Source of the DNA: Nematostella vectensis
Lineage: Eukaryota; Cnidaria; Anthozoa; Actiniaria; Edwardsiidae
Reading direction: 5' to 3'
Assembly: GCF_932526225.1 (NCBI RefSeq)
Contig: NC_064035.1
Span: 6,819,501 to 6,883,500, forward strand
Length of the DNA: 64,000 bases
Shown here: in pieces, positions 54,633 to 64,000 of the stretch
How positions within the stretch are numbered: position 1 is the stretch's first letter
Layout: each line of letters opens with the position of its first letter
Notes under the pieces: generated by a model
What the model was told of the DNA's origin: nothing
The model's input: the letters and a program-made list of their open reading frames with translations, nothing else
Database searches by the model: none
Translations under genes and position numbers: made by a program

Positions 54633-54986
54633 ATGCTCATCAATGGAACCCTCTAATTTTATAATTATTGTGCCAGCAAACAACATTACTTTTTCTTTCA
54701 GATTGCCTTTTGTTTTTATGTTATCCATACCTTTCCCCTCCCAATGTCAAAGTACCCTCTCTTTGACGATCTAGCCTGCGTGCAGCCGGCTACATTATTA
54801 ATTATATTATTAATAATGGAACTATTTCCGGCTGAACGCAGGCTATGACGAGCAGACTCTTACCAAGGCTTTCGAATTTTTCTTTGGCTAGCTGTTGCAA
54901 TACAATGAACGCCTGTCGGTTTCTTGATCACTCTTGCTTTTATTGACGAAGGGGGTGTTTTTGTCGCTCATCCTTCAGTTGACGTA
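54633..54986. other. 5' flank of the transporter gene, with a hairpin element
   Basis: The inverted pair agcctgcgtgcagccgg and ccggctgaacgcaggct (about 54773-54846) encloses attaatta-rich DNA, a MITE-like hairpin. It sits about 140 bp upstream of the transporter ATG and may lie in its promoter or 5' UTR. Confidence 0.6.
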
Positions 54987-60907
<5,921 letters not shown>

Positions 60908-61870
60908 ATGTGCTGTAACCCGCACAAGATATCGTTATATTATTCCAAGATATCGAGTTTCCTTGCAAACAGCGCTTGCATCGTCTGACGTTGCTATTCC
61001 CCCCCCCCCCCTTTGTTGAAGAAGCAACTCACGACATTATACAACATATTGTTTTCTTAACAGAGCAATATTACTGGGTCCAGTCAAACTACCTTTTGCA
61101 ACAAGAGGTTTCGTGCTTGAGGAGCCAGTATTGCGTTTTGGTCACTTATTAAAGCATTTTACTTGTTTGTTAATTTATAAGATAAGTCTTTTTATTTTGT
61201 ATGTGAGTGTACATTATAATATATATTGTGAGTAATAAAATAGAATATTTATGATACATGTAGAAGAATTGCGAAATGTCTCACCCCTCTTTTCGCTCTC
61301 AGCGGCGTAGCCAGGATTTCTTAACGGAAGGGGGCCCAAAAGGCCCTTTCGAGGCATTTTCTCCTGTATTTTAGATAATGTCTCATACATTTACTGTATT
61401 TTTGGCTGCTAGAAGTGGGGGCCCGGGCCCCCTGGGCCACTTCCCTGGCTCTACTTTTTTTTTTCCTTTCCTTTGTTGGAAAATGGAAAGGATGTCGTCA
61501 TTTTAACACCTTCAATCATACCCTATCTCATTAGAAATAAAATATCTGGGGGATGGCACGGACTGGAGGAAAAGTCAGGTTTTATCTTTTTTTTCCTTGG
61601 CAATTGCAAAACAAACAATAGATTTTTGTTATGTTTGGTTCATTGCTTGCGATAATGAGTGATGTTTGTGTATGATATCCTCAAACGAATTACTCCCGAA
61701 TCGAGCCGAATAAGATCGACCAATCACATACCAGAACACGAGATGTTACCGAGCTAGTATCCCCAAGTGATTACGTCACGTGACCCCTTGACGAAGCGAG
61801 CGTGGAATGTAGCGTTGTTTTTCGTAGCTTTGTTTTTCGAGCGCCATCTTCACTGCCGATCTGCGGAAAG
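60908..61870. other. Transporter 3' UTR and intergenic DNA
   Basis: AATAAA at about 61234 is a candidate poly(A) signal for the transporter. The segment 61300-61460 is a dispersed repeat (cggcgtagccaggatttctt ... gggggcccgggccccctggg) with a perfect GC palindrome at its right side. The stretch 61680-61870 is the likely promoter of the next gene. Confidence 0.6.
61770..61783. promoter_or_regulatory. CRE-like and E-box sites upstream of the signal-peptide exon
   Basis: The sequence attacgtcacgtga holds a CRE-like TTACGTCA overlapping the palindromic E-box TCACGTGA (61776-61783). It lies about 90 bp upstream of the ATG at 61871, a reasonable promoter position. Use by USF/TFE-type or CREB-type factors is inferred only from the motif. 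Confidence 0.4.
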
Positions 61871-61934
61871 ATGATTGCTCGATCCTTAGTCACGATATTT
61901 CTCTTGCTATTCTGCTTTAGGTATTCCTTAGCAG
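61871..61934 (+). CDS. First exon of a secreted or membrane protein (signal peptide)
   Basis: The ATG at 61871 encodes MIARSLVTIFLLLFCFRYSLAG: a basic start, a strong hydrophobic core and a small-residue end, which is a typical signal peptide. The exon stops at 61934 with the donor gcag|gtgagt, phase 1. Phase-1 introns after a signal peptide are common in animal secreted proteins. No second exon is recognised in the remaining 2 kb, so the gene continues to the right of the window or has tiny exons. Without later exons the product cannot be named. Confidence 0.6.
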
Positions 61935-64000
61935 GTGAGTCTCTACCCGAGCTAGCCCGCCATAATGCATCTTTTGATAGTCTTTTGTGGTTTGTTTGGA
62001 GTGTCGTAGCTGCCGTCATGTCAAAGGCGGGAAGACTTCGAAACACACTCCCCAAGCATGGCATGTTCACTTTAGTATGTACTGTGTATGATAACATCTC
62101 AAAAGAGAAAAGCAATGTTCCTAGCTAGAACTAATACTTCTTCCCAAAATTCCTATAAGATATCACTGATTTGTTCAAACATTCTCGACTTCAAATGAAA
62201 CCACCAAAGTGTAGCCAACTTTGTCTGCTCTCTGTAGCGCTAATTTATTCAATAACGTCCTATTTAATGCATACATACTTCTTCTTCTATGTCACTTGAA
62301 AGAACAGTACAAAGGTGACATACAGTTTAAGCGAAATTCAATATTGCTACTAACTTCTGAAGGGATTATTCGTGACTCTCTCGAGAGAGGTAAATCGACA
62401 TGATCTTATTTTGGCTCTTGTTATGTAAAGTTCAGCCGTTTGGTTTATTTTACCAAAGTGTCCACAATGCAGGGAATCTCTCGGCAAATAAATTCGAGAT
62501 TTGCTAACATGTACTTTTATTGAAGAGTTTGCGTATAGTTTTCGAGGGTTCAGTGATTAGAATTTCAAACGGTTTTAAAAAGTGACTACATCTTTTGCTA
62601 CGTGCTGAGCGTGTTTTTCATCAAAGCAGTAATCGAAGCGTAGCCACTAAGAAGCACGCAAAAGTTTGCAACATTTTCGAATGAAAATCAATTACGAATT
62701 AATAGAAGTCTTTGGGGTTCTTTGCAAAGTTTTTTTTTTAGTGGGCCTTCATAAGTCAGCCATCTAAAATGGGGTTCTAACGATGTTCCAATCAAGCTAT
62801 TGAAAGCTCCGATTTCAAGTTAGACCAGGTCGTTGTCGCTTGAATAATCTTTTGTATGTGAGGTATGCATATTATAAAATCGATATTATACTTTGCATGA
62901 CGTTATACAGAAGCATGCGTCTTCGGTTGAAATGCAAAAAGTGATAAGAACCATAAATATATCTAGTTTTTAACATCCATTAGATAAGTGTACGGAATCC
63001 ACAATATTTTAGTCGGTGTTTAAATTGTATAAGTTTTCGATTATTGCTTTGAACTATCCACCCGTTTCTATTAGATAAACCATGAACTACCTCTGAATTT
63101 CTTTGAAATTTAACAAGACAAAAAGTCTTTTTTCTATGCAGTAACACATATTCGTTTATAGAATTTACTTACTAAATTAAAGACCCCAATATTTGTACCT
63201 CAATATTGTACATAAGCCACAAATAGTGTATACTGATTACTTTAGATATAGAAAAGTGTGTTTATCCAAGTTATTTCTATCGACTTTATTTAAAACATAT
63301 CATTCAATTATTGTGACAGCACCTTAGCACTCCACATTCTGGCTAGAGCCATGCTGTGACGAGAAATTGGAGGAATACGCATCTTGACATTCCAAATTCT
63401 TTTAAGAGTTTTAAATGCCACTGTGAAGATTTATAAGATAACTTTATCATTGAGCTTTCTCCCATTATCAACTGTCACTGGAAAAGTCTTGCCTAGATAT
63501 CAGGGAGCCCATATCGTAATTCAAGTTATGTCATGCAGAAGACATGCATTAACGATTTTCAGAAGGAAAAGAAAATTTTCCATGTCTTTGTATGATTAGT
63601 TTAAATTTTGATAATTATTGTATTTTTACCAATTGCATGTTAAGTATTATCTTTTTTATGCCATTCATTGCGTTTTGAAAGTTATCCAATGGTGGTCATC
63701 TTTATGCTAATTTACCAGACTTGTAGGTTATGGTTATGTAATCTAATAAATTAAAACTTTCAAGTTTTGTCTTTTTCTCCTAAAAGGTGTAATCAAAGTC
63801 AGATTAGAAAAACCCAAACATAAACCAGCAAACAATTTTGTGCAATTTAAGAGTCTTCTGTCATTTGATGTATATTGTTTAAAAAACTCTAAGCATATAG
63901 TGTCATAGCAAAATCATAAATATTGCGGGCACCCCATTGTCTTGATAAAAGTTACTGCTGGGTGGACTGAAATTATATGGTTTTAGAATGTGTCCCCACT
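61935..64000. other. Probable first intron or intergenic DNA
   Basis: AT-rich sequence without supported exons. Short open frames, the longest about 70 codons (63384-63599), lack domain character. It is best read as the long first intron of the signal-peptide gene. Confidence 0.45.

Overview
This window is animal nuclear DNA, most likely from a cnidarian and probably a sea anemone-like anthozoan. The sequence shows intron-bearing metazoan genes with GT/AG splice sites in an AT-rich background, dense with retrotransposons, small inverted-repeat elements and minisatellites. The species guess is inference. Host genes are the 3' part of an integrin beta subunit (1258-3410, +), an EGF/discoidin-domain gene remnant (17557-18878, +), a kinase relic (20260-20681, -), a two-exon class A GPCR (25865-27311, -), a Sprouty-domain gene (27859-29430, -), a possible small membrane protein (31604-32041, -), an intronless 634-residue coiled-coil gene (37305-39209, +), a complete nine-exon SLC22-type transporter (54987-60907, +) and the first exon of a secreted protein (61871-61934, +).

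The outstanding region is 4427-14090, a visibly GC-rich block of about 9.7 kb set between AT-rich flanks. It is packed with short viral-type genes on both strands: a capsid-like protein, a fragment of an A32/FtsK-type packaging ATPase, a run of small one- or two-span membrane proteins, a minus-strand replication module (a polymerase-B-like segment followed by an SF1 helicase), a zinc-ribbon protein, and a palindrome-rich non-coding end. Nearly every gene carries one or more frameshifts or stops, so it reads as a decaying endogenous DNA virus or virus-like transposon. It has no terminal inverted repeat that I can see, and its left end looks cut off inside the first gene.

A nested retrotransposon pair occupies 46330-54627. 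It is a minus-strand Ty3/Gypsy element with two LTRs that I read as identical (145 bp each) and a 5-bp target duplication. Its right LTR is split by a plus-strand RTE-like LINE (50795-54566) flanked by a 13-bp duplication. Both have long intact ORFs and must be young. Older LINE relics lie at about 34600-35000, 40007-41220 and 41288-42345.

A second theme is tandem repetition across splice junctions. At three host introns (3044-3232, 18165-18500, 58740-58935) the repeated unit contains an exon edge together with its splice site. The large satellite at 20721-23330 also carries acceptor-like and donor-like motifs around an almost invariant core. A 1.13-kb uninterrupted (AAT)n tract sits in intron 1 of the transporter.
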